Assembly: GCA_965223675.1 (NCBI GenBank)
Contig: OZ245013.1
Coordinates: 3,286,001-3,350,000, forward strand
Direction of reading: 5' to 3'
Length of the DNA stretch: 64,000 bases
Source of the DNA: JAGQKC01 sp965223675
GTDB taxonomy: Bacteria > Nitrospirota > Nitrospiria > Nitrospirales > UBA8639
The notes beneath the pieces were generated by a model. It did no database searches, had not been told where the DNA came from, and saw nothing but the letters and a program-made list of their open reading frames with translations. The position numbers were made by a program, and so were the translations under genes. Of this stretch, positions 26,870-36,287 are shown in pieces; the first letter of the stretch is position 1, and each line of letters starts with the position of its first letter.

Positions 26870-28618
26870 ATGAATACAGTTTCAGCCCTAAAGATTTTTC
26901 GATTTAGAATTAGAGCTATCATGGCTGGATACGTGCTGGTTGTTCTGTTGATGAGTCATCTAGTTTTCGCGAATGAAGAACAGAAACCAACTGTTGAAAT
27001 GATAGCCAAACAGGCCGAGGCAACTTGGGTAGATGGCGCTCCAGTCCCTGCCCTCGAGATCCTTGAGCAAGGAATTTTGGACAATCCTCATGCATTGAAT
27101 CTCCAAAAATTACGTGGAGATATTCTCGCTACCTCCAGACGTGATCAGAATGCCATTGAAGCCTATGAAACCATACTTCATCAGAAACCAGATGCTTTGG
27201 AAATTCGGTGGGCCAAATGGAGCGTCTTACTTCGTTCAGGCCGGAGAGACGAAGCCATTGCAGAGTTACAGCATATCGCTGAGTTTGATTCCCGCAATCC
27301 CTTAGTCCCTTTACGGTTAGCTCAAGATCTTCGAAAATTGGATCGCTTGGAAGAATCACTTGAATGGTATCGCACGGCTCTGAAACTTGCCCCAGAGTTT
27401 CCGGGTTGGCGACTGGCGAAGGCTCGAGCGCAATTTGATGTGTTAGATGGTCGGGGGGCACGCGACGAAGTCAAACAGGTTCTGACCATGGTCTCCCCCG
27501 GTTCACCAGAAGAGATGGCAGCTCGCAGTCTGCTGTCAGTGGTGTATGGGGCGACCAAGGAACGGGGCCGTCGCTACCAACCAATTTTTACACCAGAAGG
27601 AACATCAGCTGAGCGAAAAGAATGGGCTATAATTCGAGCGGAAGCCTGGAGACTTTTTGAGGCAGGTCGCTATCAGGAAGCGGAACCGATCTTACGAAAA
27701 GTTTTAGCGCTCAAACCAAGCGATCACGTAGCGACCCATGATCTCGGTGTGACGCTTATGGAATTGGGTCGATATCAAGAAGCCCTCCCTATTTTGGAGA
27801 AAGTACTGACGATTACAACAAAGGAATTGGTATTGGCCGATACGTTTTTTCGGATAGGCCAATCTCTCACGGCGTTAGAGCGATGGTCCGAGGCGTTAGA
27901 TCATTTTGAAATCCTGTATGAAGCGGCCGTTGAATATGAAGAAACCTCGAAGGACGTCCCGGTCACACCAGGAATTCGAATATTGGATAAGGAAACGATC
28001 GCTCGATGGATCGAGAAAGTTCGGCCCCATGTCCCTGGTGCGAGACGTCCGAAGGTCAAGGTTGATGAAGCGAACGCCAATATTCCCCCCATTGATGCTT
28101 CTAGTCCGGATGCGGTTTCCCTAGAGGATCTTTATGAAAAAACTCTAGGAAAAGAATTAAAACCCGAGGATCCTCTGTATCGGCGGGCATCGCTTATGGG
28201 AAGAGATGCTGATTTCAGCACCTTTCGACATGTGATTCCAGCAGGTCGAGTCATGCGAGATGATTTACCTGGTGGAGCCCATGAATTTATTCCGATTGAC
28301 CCACATGATACCTTTTCTACGACGCACGAAGAAATTTTCTTAGTGTTCGCACTCGTCACCGCCTCGTTTGATGAAGTTCCACTCACGGCCGAGTGTTTTA
28401 TCGAAACCCCTAAAATTATGAAAGGGCAAAGCGCAGCCTCCCAAGACCAGGTCGTCATGACGATGAATGAACAATCTGGCTATTTTGTCTTATCAAAACC
28501 AAAAGCTGATTGGAAGCCAGGTCTCTACCGTTGTGGGCTGTTTATTGGAGAAGAAGTATCCGCCTATACCCACGCAGATGAAGTGAGGTTTCGAATCGCT
28601 GAACCCGCACATTCGTGA
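26870..28618 (+). CDS. Secreted TPR-repeat protein
   Basis: 582 residues with an N-terminal signal or anchor (IMAGYVLVVLLMSHLVFANE, about 20-38). At least five tetratricopeptide-like repeats follow, such as RDQNAIEAYETILHQKPDAL, RLEESLEWYRTALKLAPEF, GRYQEAEPILRKVLALKPSD and GRYQEALPILEKVL. The C-terminal 180 residues form a different, beta-rich domain with no TPR pattern. It is probably a periplasmic scaffold. It is followed after 110 bp by another anchored protein. Confidence 0.75.
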   Translation: MNTVSALKIFRFRIRAIMAGYVLVVLLMSHLVFANEEQKPTVEMIAKQAEATWVDGAPVPALEILEQGILDNPHALNLQKLRGDILATSRRDQNAIEAYETILHQKPDALEIRWAKWSVLLRSGRRDEAIAELQHIAEFDSRNPLVPLRLAQDLRKLDRLEESLEWYRTALKLAPEFPGWRLAKARAQFDVLDGRGARDEVKQVLTMVSPGSPEEMAARSLLSVVYGATKERGRRYQPIFTPEGTSAERKEWAIIRAEAWRLFEAGRYQEAEPILRKVLALKPSDHVATHDLGVTLMELGRYQEALPILEKVLTITTKELVLADTFFRIGQSLTALERWSEALDHFEILYEAAVEYEETSKDVPVTPGIRILDKETIARWIEKVRPHVPGARRPKVKVDEANANIPPIDASSPDAVSLEDLYEKTLGKELKPEDPLYRRASLMGRDADFSTFRHVIPAGRVMRDDLPGGAHEFIPIDPHDTFSTTHEEIFLVFALVTASFDEVPLTAECFIETPKIMKGQSAASQDQVVMTMNEQSGYFVLSKPKADWKPGLYRCGLFIGEEVSAYTHADEVRFRIAEPAHS

Positions 28619-28728
28619 TAACCTACCTGCTAGAAATTCCATTAGGCATGGCCTAAGATGTCACGGTAACCTTCCGTATTGATTTAAAAATCCTGTAAGA
28701 AACTTGCCACAGGCGTTACTAACCAACC

Positions 28729-29304
28729 ATGAAGTCTCAAAAATCTCCACGAAAACCTCTCGATACCCTCGTGAAACTTGGCCTAGGTGTATTAATTGGA
28801 GGGTTTCTCATGATTGGCATTGGGATGTTCGTATCACGCCCCGATCGTTCAATCCCCCCATATAGTATTGGTGCACAGGAAGGCTCTGTGGTATTGATCC
28901 ATACGCCACCTTGGACCAGTGATCCTGAAATTCGGACACTTTTAGAACGTTTTCGAGCAACAGCACAACAATCACGAAATTTCGCCTCCATGAAGATTCG
29001 GCCGACGACTCCCAGTGATCCTCAAGGTCGCTATCAACGCATGACGCTCTATGTATTCTCTGACCATCAATGGGCTGAGTCAGAGAAACTTCAGCGATAC
29101 CTCACCGAATCAGATGAAAAAGAAGAACTCTTGTTTAAACAGGTATTTGAGTCAATGGTTCGGGGGGGTATGTATCTTGATCTAGAGCAGGTCGTTGGTT
29201 GGCTCGGACCAGTCGGAGGACAACGAATAGGACAAGCAAATAGTGAAGTCGACTGGCTTTTTCAGGAGAAGGCACTCATCACACGCGAGATATTGGGAAG
29301 CTAG
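28729..29304 (+). CDS. Membrane-anchored hypothetical protein
   Basis: 191 residues. A basic N-terminus is followed by one membrane helix (LGLGVLIGGFLMIGIGMFVS, about 17-36); the rest is predicted to be outside the cytoplasm and carries no motif I know. Its end overlaps the convergent DUF721 gene by 4 bp. It may be co-transcribed with the preceding TPR gene. Confidence 0.65.
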   Translation: MKSQKSPRKPLDTLVKLGLGVLIGGFLMIGIGMFVSRPDRSIPPYSIGAQEGSVVLIHTPPWTSDPEIRTLLERFRATAQQSRNFASMKIRPTTPSDPQGRYQRMTLYVFSDHQWAESEKLQRYLTESDEKEELLFKQVFESMVRGGMYLDLEQVVGWLGPVGGQRIGQANSEVDWLFQEKALITREILGS

Positions 29305-29798
29305 GATTGTGAACTCGGATGGGGCTTGAACAGCTGATGGTTGAGTGAAAGGTCTTTAGCGATCACCCTGTGGAGAGTTGAACGAAGCCCTGGATCTTTG
29401 ATGGCTTTCGTCCAATCGCTGGCGAGTTCCAAGGCAGTTGCTGAGGGATTGACAGAGTAGTTCTTGGATGGTGAAGACTGAACGCTTGTCAATAATGTGG
29501 TGCGAATCTCGCCAATGCGCAATATAATATCTGTTATCGGAGTTTCCTGAGCAAACGCATTGAGTTTTTCTAAGATCATTGGTTTCAAAAACACCAACTG
29601 CTGGAGCCAGACGGAGTTTTCCGCCACGAGAATCAATTGTCGAAACTTGATCGAATCCGGGCGAGTGTGTGAGGCTAGAGAAATCCCGACAATCTGAGAC
29701 CATTCCTTTTGTAGTCGGCCTTCTAAGATTTTAACGTCAAACCCATAGGACTTAGCGAATTGTGGAATAAGGGATTTTGTGGAAGAAAATGAATTCAT
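29301..29798 (-). CDS. DUF721 / DciA-like protein
   Basis: 165 residues. The N-terminal pattern LEGRLQKEWSQIVGISLASH, then TRPDSIKFRQLILVAENSVW and LQQLVFLKPMILEKLNAF, is the DUF721 fold (W-x-x-IVG, then a KH-like unit). Members such as DciA load the replicative helicase in bacteria lacking DnaC/DnaI; others have no known role. The C-terminal third lacks recognisable features. Confidence 0.7.
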   Translation of the reverse strand: MNSFSSTKSLIPQFAKSYGFDVKILEGRLQKEWSQIVGISLASHTRPDSIKFRQLILVAENSVWLQQLVFLKPMILEKLNAFAQETPITDIILRIGEIRTTLLTSVQSSPSKNYSVNPSATALELASDWTKAIKDPGLRSTLHRVIAKDLSLNHQLFKPHPSSQS

Positions 29799-29891
29799 CG
29801 CTCCACTATACCGAAACGGATACTCGTCAGTCGAATAGGCTATCTGTGAAATTTCCTTTTACAATTACGGAAAGAGGATACTTATCATTGT

Positions 29892-30362
29892 ATGACTAAG
29901 AGCAGCTCAGACCATGTAATTGGAACAAATCGCAAGGCCTTCCATGACTATGCGATTGAGCAAAAAGTCGAAGCAGGCATTGTCCTGGTTGGTACGGAAG
30001 TCAAATCACTTCGTGAAGGGAAAGTCAATCTTCGAGAGAGTTATGCTTCGGTTGATGCTGGCCAAGTCATCCTTCATCAATGTCACATTGGTGGCTACAG
30101 CCATGGCAACCAGATGAACCATGAGCCCATACGACCTCGGAAACTCTTACTCCATCGAAAAGAGATTCAGAAGTTACATGGCAAAGTTCAGCAAGCCGGT
30201 CTGACATTGATACCCCTTCGCGTTTATTTTAACCCACGTGGCATCGCCAAAGTTGAGTTGGCTCTCGCACGCGGGAAAAAACACTATGACCGGCGGGAAA
30301 CGATCAAGAAACGTGAGGCCAATCGAGAAATCCAGCGAGCCATGAAGTCCTCAAGGAGTTGA
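29892..30362 (+). CDS. smpB: SsrA-binding protein SmpB
   Basis: SmpB carries tmRNA to stalled ribosomes. The 156-residue protein begins around NRKAFHDYAIEQKVEAGIVL, has GTEVKSLREGKVNLRESYAS, ILHQCHIGGYSHGNQMNHEP and RPRKLLLHRKEIQKL, and ends with the basic tail KHYDRRETIKKREANREI that replaces the anticodon stem in the ribosome. No tmRNA gene is seen in the window. Confidence 0.97.
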   Translation: MTKSSSDHVIGTNRKAFHDYAIEQKVEAGIVLVGTEVKSLREGKVNLRESYASVDAGQVILHQCHIGGYSHGNQMNHEPIRPRKLLLHRKEIQKLHGKVQQAGLTLIPLRVYFNPRGIAKVELALARGKKHYDRRETIKKREANREIQRAMKSSRS

Positions 30363-30465
30363 AGATCGCGTTTTTTGTCGCTCGCCAAGCGTATCTAGCC
30401 AGATAATCATATGAGACTCTTGCATCAACGAATATTGTAACCTACGTTGTCTCTACCCTGTTAGT

Positions 30466-31074
30466 ATGAAGATTCGATCAGCTGAATTTATCAAAAGCTG
30501 CGTAACTCCAGACCAATATCCGAAAGAGCAGCTACCCGAAATTGCCTTACTCGGCCGCTCCAATGTGGGAAAATCTTCGGCTTTGAATTCCTTGCTCAAT
30601 CGAAAGGGATTGGCAAAGGTCGGAAAAGTTCCAGGAAAAACTCAAATGATCAACTTTTTTCGTGTGCTCTTGGCGGACTCCCAGGTTGAACAATTCCATG
30701 TGGTTGATCTTCCAGGGTATGGCTACGCCAAGGTTCCCCAATCGGTTCGCAAACAGTGGGGCCCTATGGTGGACACCTATCTCACTTCTCGAGAAACACT
30801 ATGCGGGGTAGTGATTTTTATTGATATAAGAAGAATTGAGCGCTCAGATGTGGAGTTATTCGAATGGCTGAAGACGTTGAAGCAGTCGATGATTGTGGTC
30901 GCAACAAAAGTCGATAAAATGACCTCTGGAAAACGCCGGGCTCATCTCAAGCATATTCGAGATGGACTTTCCCTTCCATTACATATCGACCTCCTTCCCT
31001 ACTCGTCCCACACTTTGGAAGGTCGCCTTGAAGTAATGCGTGCCGTTAAGAATTTGTTAACGGAGCATACTTAA
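30466..31074 (+). CDS. engB: GTP-binding ribosome biogenesis protein EngB (YsxC)
   Basis: Small Era-like GTPase needed for 50S assembly. The G1 motif GRSNVGKSS is at 30-38, G3 is in VVDLPGYGYAKVP, and G4 is TKVD; FIDIRRIERSDVELFEWL lies between. At 202 residues it has family length. Its 3' end overlaps the convergent surA-like gene by 29 bp. Confidence 0.96.
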   Translation: MKIRSAEFIKSCVTPDQYPKEQLPEIALLGRSNVGKSSALNSLLNRKGLAKVGKVPGKTQMINFFRVLLADSQVEQFHVVDLPGYGYAKVPQSVRKQWGPMVDTYLTSRETLCGVVIFIDIRRIERSDVELFEWLKTLKQSMIVVATKVDKMTSGKRRAHLKHIRDGLSLPLHIDLLPYSSHTLEGRLEVMRAVKNLLTEHT

Positions 31075-32032
31075 TTTCAATGAACGCTTTTTTCTTAAGG
31101 TCTGCAAGCCATCGTTGGTAAACCTGTTCGGATCGTTCTTGGAGTAATCGAGATTCAATCTGGTCTTCAACTTCTTCGAATGGTCTTGGGGATTGAGGTA
31201 TCGTTTCATCCAGAGCAATGATGTGAAAACCCAGCGTTGTCTCGATGGGAGGACTCATTTCCCCGGGCTTCATTGTCAGAAGTGCTTCCGCTATAGGGGC
31301 GAGAAGCTCATCATGTTGAACGAGCCCAAGTATCCCTCCATCTGCTGCTTCGGGTCCGGCAGAATACTGTAAGGCCAATTCTCGAAAACTTTCTCCTGTT
31401 TGCAAACGTCGGGATACTGATCGAGCCTGAGATTGTTTGTGAATTCGTTCTTCTTCAGAGTGAGCGGTAAACAGGATTTGACGTAAACGGTAACTTGGAG
31501 AAGTCATAAAGCGTTGAGGGTGGTTCTTGTAGTATTGAGAGATTTCTACATCGGATATCGTCACAATTCGACGGACTTCAAACGTTCGTATTTTGTCCAG
31601 AAGAATTTGCTGTCGTAGTCGTCGTGTGACGTCAGGGTCGGAAGACGAATCCAGTTGCGCTTGTGAAGAATATTGCTGAAGCGCTTTATCTAACTCTTCA
31701 TCCGTAACTGTGAATCCTTTGGCTCGGGCTTCTTGAAGTTGAATTCGTTCTTCAATGAGTTTGTTCAAGGTTTGAGATTCTTTGTTTGCCATACGTTGTC
31801 TGAGTTCTTCTCCACGATATCGAGCCTTCATTCGAATATGTTCATCACGAACTTCCTCCTTCAACTCTGACAAGGTAATGACTTCCTTATTCACGATGGC
31901 CACGATTCGATCTGTATACGCATGGCCTGAATTAAAAGGTCCGACATCGACGAACGAAGTCAAAAAAATGATGGTCGATACATATCGAATAAATACGATT
32001 CGAAACACGTCTCTCGTTTGAATCGTATTCAC
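31046..32032 (-). CDS. SurA-like peptidyl-prolyl cis-trans isomerase
   Basis: 328 residues. A hydrophobic signal segment near 10-30 leads into a SurA N-domain, DRIVAIVNKEVITLSELKEE, with further helices to about 165. One parvulin domain follows: YRLRQILFTAHSEEE, GESFRELALQYSAGPEAADG and TTLGFHIIALDETIPQ. SurA chaperones outer-membrane proteins through the periplasm; this form has a single parvulin domain instead of two. It is 78 bp downstream of mfd and likely belongs to the rfaE2-mfd transcript. Confidence 0.88.
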   Translation of the reverse strand: MNTIQTRDVFRIVFIRYVSTIIFLTSFVDVGPFNSGHAYTDRIVAIVNKEVITLSELKEEVRDEHIRMKARYRGEELRQRMANKESQTLNKLIEERIQLQEARAKGFTVTDEELDKALQQYSSQAQLDSSSDPDVTRRLRQQILLDKIRTFEVRRIVTISDVEISQYYKNHPQRFMTSPSYRLRQILFTAHSEEERIHKQSQARSVSRRLQTGESFRELALQYSAGPEAADGGILGLVQHDELLAPIAEALLTMKPGEMSPPIETTLGFHIIALDETIPQSPRPFEEVEDQIESRLLQERSEQVYQRWLADLKKKAFIEIKYAPLTNS

Positions 32033-32110
32033 GGCTTAGTGTTCCTTCTCACTTGTTCAACGTGTAACTTCATTTACTGAGGTCCCTGAAGAGATCGGTT
32101 CAAGATGCCA

Positions 32111-35100
32111 CTAATCTATTGCGGTAGTGTTGGATTTGGTGAGAGCACTATCAAGATGAGGGCTCTCGGATGGGCTCATACCATAGCGATGGAGCCCCTG
32201 CAATATCGTATTGAGTTCGCCGTACATGACATCCCAGTTTTCAGTCGACATTTCGTGTTGAAATGCGAGGGGGGAAAGAAACTGAATGTGATCTTTGCTC
32301 CTGTCTAGCAGCCATTGAATGCCTTCATCTGGTAGTTTAGCTTGCTCATGAAAGACAATAATGATTGAACGTCCTTGGATCTCTACGGATTCAAGTTTCA
32401 AGGCCTTGGCTAAGAGTTTAACTTGCATGACTTCATAGAGACGTTCAACAGGATCAGGGAGTGGCCCATACCGGTCTTGCGTTTCTCCATGAAGTAGTGC
32501 GAGATCACTGATTTCCTCGCTGCTCGAAAGCCGTTTGTACAGACTTAATCGTTGATGAGTATCCTCGACATAATCTTCTGGAATGTACGCTGAGACATTG
32601 AGGTGAAGTGTGGGCTCTGCGATCTCTTCGACGACTTGGCCCTTGAGTTGTTGTACGGCCTGTTCCACCATGTGTAAATAAAGGTCAAGTCCCACGACTG
32701 CGATATTTCCTGACTGCTGTTTTCCCAATAAATTTCCCGCACCACGTATTTCCATATCCGCAGCAGCAATTCTAAATCCAGAACCCAGTTCAGTAAATTC
32801 TTGAATAGCCGTAAGCCGTTTTTGAGCATCAGTACTCAGTGTTTCTTCGTTGGGTACAAAGAAATAGGCATGGGCCTGTTGTCCCCCACGCCCCACTCGG
32901 CCACGCAGCTGGTACAGCTGAGCAAGGCCGAATAAATCAGCGCGATCAATAAGGATCGTGTTGGCATTGGGGATATCGAGCCCAGACTGAATGATGGCTG
33001 TGGCGACTAACACATCAGCTTCATGATGAAAGAACTTGAGCATCACGCTTTCCAGTAAGCGTTCATTCATTTGTCCATGGGCAATGACCACTCGTGCTTC
33101 GGGTATAAGGTTTTGAAGCCACGTTCCTGTGCGTTCCATCGTTTCAATTCGGTTATGAAGGTAGAATACTTGGCCTCCTCGTCCTAGTTCTCGATGAATG
33201 GCTTCACGAATCACTGTCGCATCAAATCGTAACACTTGCGTTTGGATGGCTAAACGACCCGAAGGAGGACTTTCAATGACAGAAAGATCGCGAACACCGG
33301 AAAGGGCCATTTGAAGCGTGCGTGGAATAGGTGTGGCTGATAATGTCAGCACATCGACTTGTGTCCGAAGTTGTTTAAGGCGTTCTTTGTGACGTACCCC
33401 GAACCATTGTTCTTCATCAGTAATGACGATTCCCAAATTTTTGAAGGTTACATCTTTGGTCAAAAGACGATGTGTTCCAATAACGATATCCATGGTGCCT
33501 GCGGCGATCTCACGCAAGACAGCTTTGCATTCTGCTGCACTTTGAAACCGCGTGAGCATTCCGACTCGAACGGGAAAGGGAGCAAACCGTAAGGAAAATG
33601 TCTCAAAATGTTGCTGAGCTAAGAGTGTTGTCGGGACGAGGACAGCCACTTGACGATTGTTCTGAACCGCTTTGAAGGCGGCCCGCATGGCAACTTCAGT
33701 CTTGCCGTACCCGACATCTCCGCATACTAACCGGTCCATGGGCTTGGGAGACTCCATATCCCGGTAAATGTCTTCGATGGCTTTGAGTTGTCCAGAAGTC
33801 TCCTCATAATCGAATGCCGCTTCAAATTCGTGAGTCAACATCGTGTCTGGAGTATAGACGGGTCGACGGGCGATTTCACGATTGGCATAGAGAGCTACCA
33901 GTTCCTCAGCCATATCTTCGATGCTCTTTTTGACTTTAGCTTTCGTCCGAGCCCAGCTCGTTCCTCCCAACTTGTCTAGTTTGGGTGTTCGTTGATCGAC
34001 TCCATGATAAGGCTGGATTTCTGAGAGACGTTCCAGTGGGACATAGAGGGTGTCTGTTCCCGCAAACTGCAATAATAAGTAGTCGCTCTCAAAGTCTTGG
34101 ACTGAGAGACGACGCAAGCCTTGATAACGACTGATGCCATGATGGACATGTACGACGAGGTCGCCTTCTTGAAGATCATCCAAGGAAGATAGAAATTTTG
34201 CCACTCGGGTTTTGGGTTGAGGACGATGCCGCACCCCTTTTCCGAAGAGCTCTTCTTCGGTGATAAAGGCGAGACGTCCTTCATGTGTAATGAGTCCAGA
34301 CGACAGTTCTCCTTGAACACAGTAAAAAGGGAATTTCTCGCCAGGAAATCGAGTAGTACTAAGGGATGGATTCCATGACGAAGCGGAATAGCCTTGTTCG
34401 GACAATAGACCTAAGAGACGTTCAACTTGACCAGAACTCCGAGCGATGAGAAACACCGGTCCTTGGCTACGAAGCTGATCCAGTTTGTCTAGATTTTCCT
34501 TTAAAGGCACTCCCCTAAGCCCGAGGCCAACGCTATTCGCAGATTGAACAGGAAACGGTATCACCTCTTGCCAGTTTTCAGATTGAGCTGGTGCAATAGC
34601 ATCGATGCCGAGGGTTGGCCAAGGCGTCATTTTAGCGATGATGTCTTCATAGAGGTGGTACAAACGATCGGGTTCGGGGTAGGAGGACGTGTCTGGAGCA
34701 GTAGAAGAAGATTCTTGCTGAGCCCAGATTTCCAATATTTCGTCCCAGCAGGTTGCGGCTGCATTTTCCAGGGTTTGAGGATGATGTAGCACAACATGTG
34801 GAGATTCCTGAAAGTAATCCGTAATGGATTCCATGGAGTCATAAAGATTGGGTGCATACCACTCTGCATCAGATGACAGTGGGCTGCTGGTCTGTTTGGT
34901 GTTGTGTTCAGGTATAAGATATTCACGGACAGGCAGAACCCAAGCCTCTTTTAGATTTTGGATGGATTCCTGGGTTGAGGGATCAAACATACGAAGTGAT
35001 TCAATCGTATCACCTAAGAATTCGACTCGAAGAGGATTATCAAAAGCCGTAGAAAAGATATCCATGATTCCTCCTCGCACGCTGAATTCCCCTGGAATTT

Positions 35101-35674
35101 CCACCAGTGACACTCGACGATAGCCTAACCGCAATAGTCTTGCGATAAGAGGCTCGTGCTCATAGACCTCGCCGATTCCAAAGGAAAAACAAGCATCAAA
35201 GAACACGTTTTGAGGGAGAACTTTCTGTAATAATGCCAAGACCGACGTGACAAGGATTGTCGGTTTTCCAGTGACGAGGCGATGCAGTGCGCATGCTCGT
35301 TGAGCAAGGACATCAGTGGGTGGAAGCGAGGATTGATAGGGCAAGCTGGCCCATTGTGGGAAGTGAACTAAGTGTTCTGAGGGCATCCCAAACACTGAAT
35401 GATAAAATTGGAGATCTTGAAATAATTGTGTTGCATTTGGTTCTGACTCGGTGATGATCAACCAGGACTGGTCGACATTCTGGTTTTTTGTCGATGTTCC
35501 CGAAGAACGTGATAGAGTGGCAGCATGGTTCTTGTATAATCCCAAAATGGCCATCGCATGCGAAGAGGGGACAGAGCTTGTCACACAGGTTTTGGCTTGG
35601 GACTGATCAAGACTTTTCAAGATAGGGTCAAGAATTTCACCAAGAGGTGTGAGAAAGGATGAAGCCAGTTTCAT
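32111..35674 (-). CDS. mfd: Transcription-repair coupling factor Mfd
   Basis: Mfd removes RNA polymerase stalled at lesions and recruits UvrA. The 1187-residue protein has the UvrB-homologous N-terminal region (EVYEHEPLIARLLRLGYRRV, VRGGIMDIFS), the RNA polymerase-interacting domain (EGDLVVHVHHGISRYQGL), then the translocase. The translocase shows Walker A in DRLVCGDVGYGKTEVAMRAA, the DEEQ box, SATPIPRTLQMALSG, and later IIQSGLDIPNANTILIDRAD with QLRGRVGRG. The C-terminal UvrA-binding inhibitory domain begins near LHLNVSAYIPEDYV. It starts 6 bp after rfaE2. Confidence 0.97.
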   Translation of the reverse strand: MKLASSFLTPLGEILDPILKSLDQSQAKTCVTSSVPSSHAMAILGLYKNHAATLSRSSGTSTKNQNVDQSWLIITESEPNATQLFQDLQFYHSVFGMPSEHLVHFPQWASLPYQSSLPPTDVLAQRACALHRLVTGKPTILVTSVLALLQKVLPQNVFFDACFSFGIGEVYEHEPLIARLLRLGYRRVSLVEIPGEFSVRGGIMDIFSTAFDNPLRVEFLGDTIESLRMFDPSTQESIQNLKEAWVLPVREYLIPEHNTKQTSSPLSSDAEWYAPNLYDSMESITDYFQESPHVVLHHPQTLENAAATCWDEILEIWAQQESSSTAPDTSSYPEPDRLYHLYEDIIAKMTPWPTLGIDAIAPAQSENWQEVIPFPVQSANSVGLGLRGVPLKENLDKLDQLRSQGPVFLIARSSGQVERLLGLLSEQGYSASSWNPSLSTTRFPGEKFPFYCVQGELSSGLITHEGRLAFITEEELFGKGVRHRPQPKTRVAKFLSSLDDLQEGDLVVHVHHGISRYQGLRRLSVQDFESDYLLLQFAGTDTLYVPLERLSEIQPYHGVDQRTPKLDKLGGTSWARTKAKVKKSIEDMAEELVALYANREIARRPVYTPDTMLTHEFEAAFDYEETSGQLKAIEDIYRDMESPKPMDRLVCGDVGYGKTEVAMRAAFKAVQNNRQVAVLVPTTLLAQQHFETFSLRFAPFPVRVGMLTRFQSAAECKAVLREIAAGTMDIVIGTHRLLTKDVTFKNLGIVITDEEQWFGVRHKERLKQLRTQVDVLTLSATPIPRTLQMALSGVRDLSVIESPPSGRLAIQTQVLRFDATVIREAIHRELGRGGQVFYLHNRIETMERTGTWLQNLIPEARVVIAHGQMNERLLESVMLKFFHHEADVLVATAIIQSGLDIPNANTILIDRADLFGLAQLYQLRGRVGRGGQQAHAYFFVPNEETLSTDAQKRLTAIQEFTELGSGFRIAAADMEIRGAGNLLGKQQSGNIAVVGLDLYLHMVEQAVQQLKGQVVEEIAEPTLHLNVSAYIPEDYVEDTHQRLSLYKRLSSSEEISDLALLHGETQDRYGPLPDPVERLYEVMQVKLLAKALKLESVEIQGRSIIIVFHEQAKLPDEGIQWLLDRSKDHIQFLSPLAFQHEMSTENWDVMYGELNTILQGLHRYGMSPSESPHLDSALTKSNTTAID

Positions 35675-35680
35675 ATGGTC

Positions 35681-36226
35681 TCAGGATTCTCCCAATTTTT
35701 CCTGAGAGATATTTTTACGAGGTGGGCTTTCACTTACCGAGTCAGAATGAAGAAGTAAGATTCGTTCAATGATTCGTGTCGTCGAAATGTTTGGAACGAG
35801 GGGGATTGAAACGACAGACCCACCTCCAGCTTCAACTACATCCCTACCGACAATCTGCTCGGGTAGCCAGTCTCCTCCTTTTACTAATACATCGGGCAGC
35901 AATGCTTGTATGACTTCAAGGGGGTCTGGCTCATCGAAGACGGTCACAAAATCTACGCATGTAAGAGCCGCAAGGACCTCAGCACGTTCCTGTTCATTCA
36001 CAATCGGGCGGCCTGTTCCTTTATCTAAACCCCGCACTGAGAAATCACTATTGAGTCCGATAATTAGATAGTCACCCAATTGTCTGGATTGTTCCAAGTA
36101 ACGGACATGCCCAACATGCAGAAGGTCAAAACAGCCATTCGTGAAGACCAATTGCTTTCCTGATTGGTGCCGGGACCGGACAATTTTGATCAGTTTGTCC
36201 AAGGATTGAATTTTGGGGTGCATCAT
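35681..36226 (-). CDS. rfaE2: D-glycero-beta-D-manno-heptose 1-phosphate adenylyltransferase-like (RfaE2)
   Basis: 181 residues of the cytidylyltransferase fold. The nucleotide-binding motif is VFTNGCFDLLHVGHVRYLEQ with the HxGH signature; the second half has GLNSDFSVRGLDKGTGRPIV and VKGGDWLPEQIVG. It corresponds to the C-terminal domain of HldE, making ADP-heptose for LPS core; here it is a stand-alone protein, so the kinase HldA/RfaE1 should be encoded elsewhere. It implies LPS with heptose. Confidence 0.9.
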   Translation of the reverse strand: MMHPKIQSLDKLIKIVRSRHQSGKQLVFTNGCFDLLHVGHVRYLEQSRQLGDYLIIGLNSDFSVRGLDKGTGRPIVNEQERAEVLAALTCVDFVTVFDEPDPLEVIQALLPDVLVKGGDWLPEQIVGRDVVEAGGGSVVSIPLVPNISTTRIIERILLLHSDSVSESPPRKNISQEKLGES

Positions 36227-36287
36227 TCTCCAAAATATGGGATAACCCTATGATACCTGCTAATTTTATGAAATCCTAGGAGGAAAG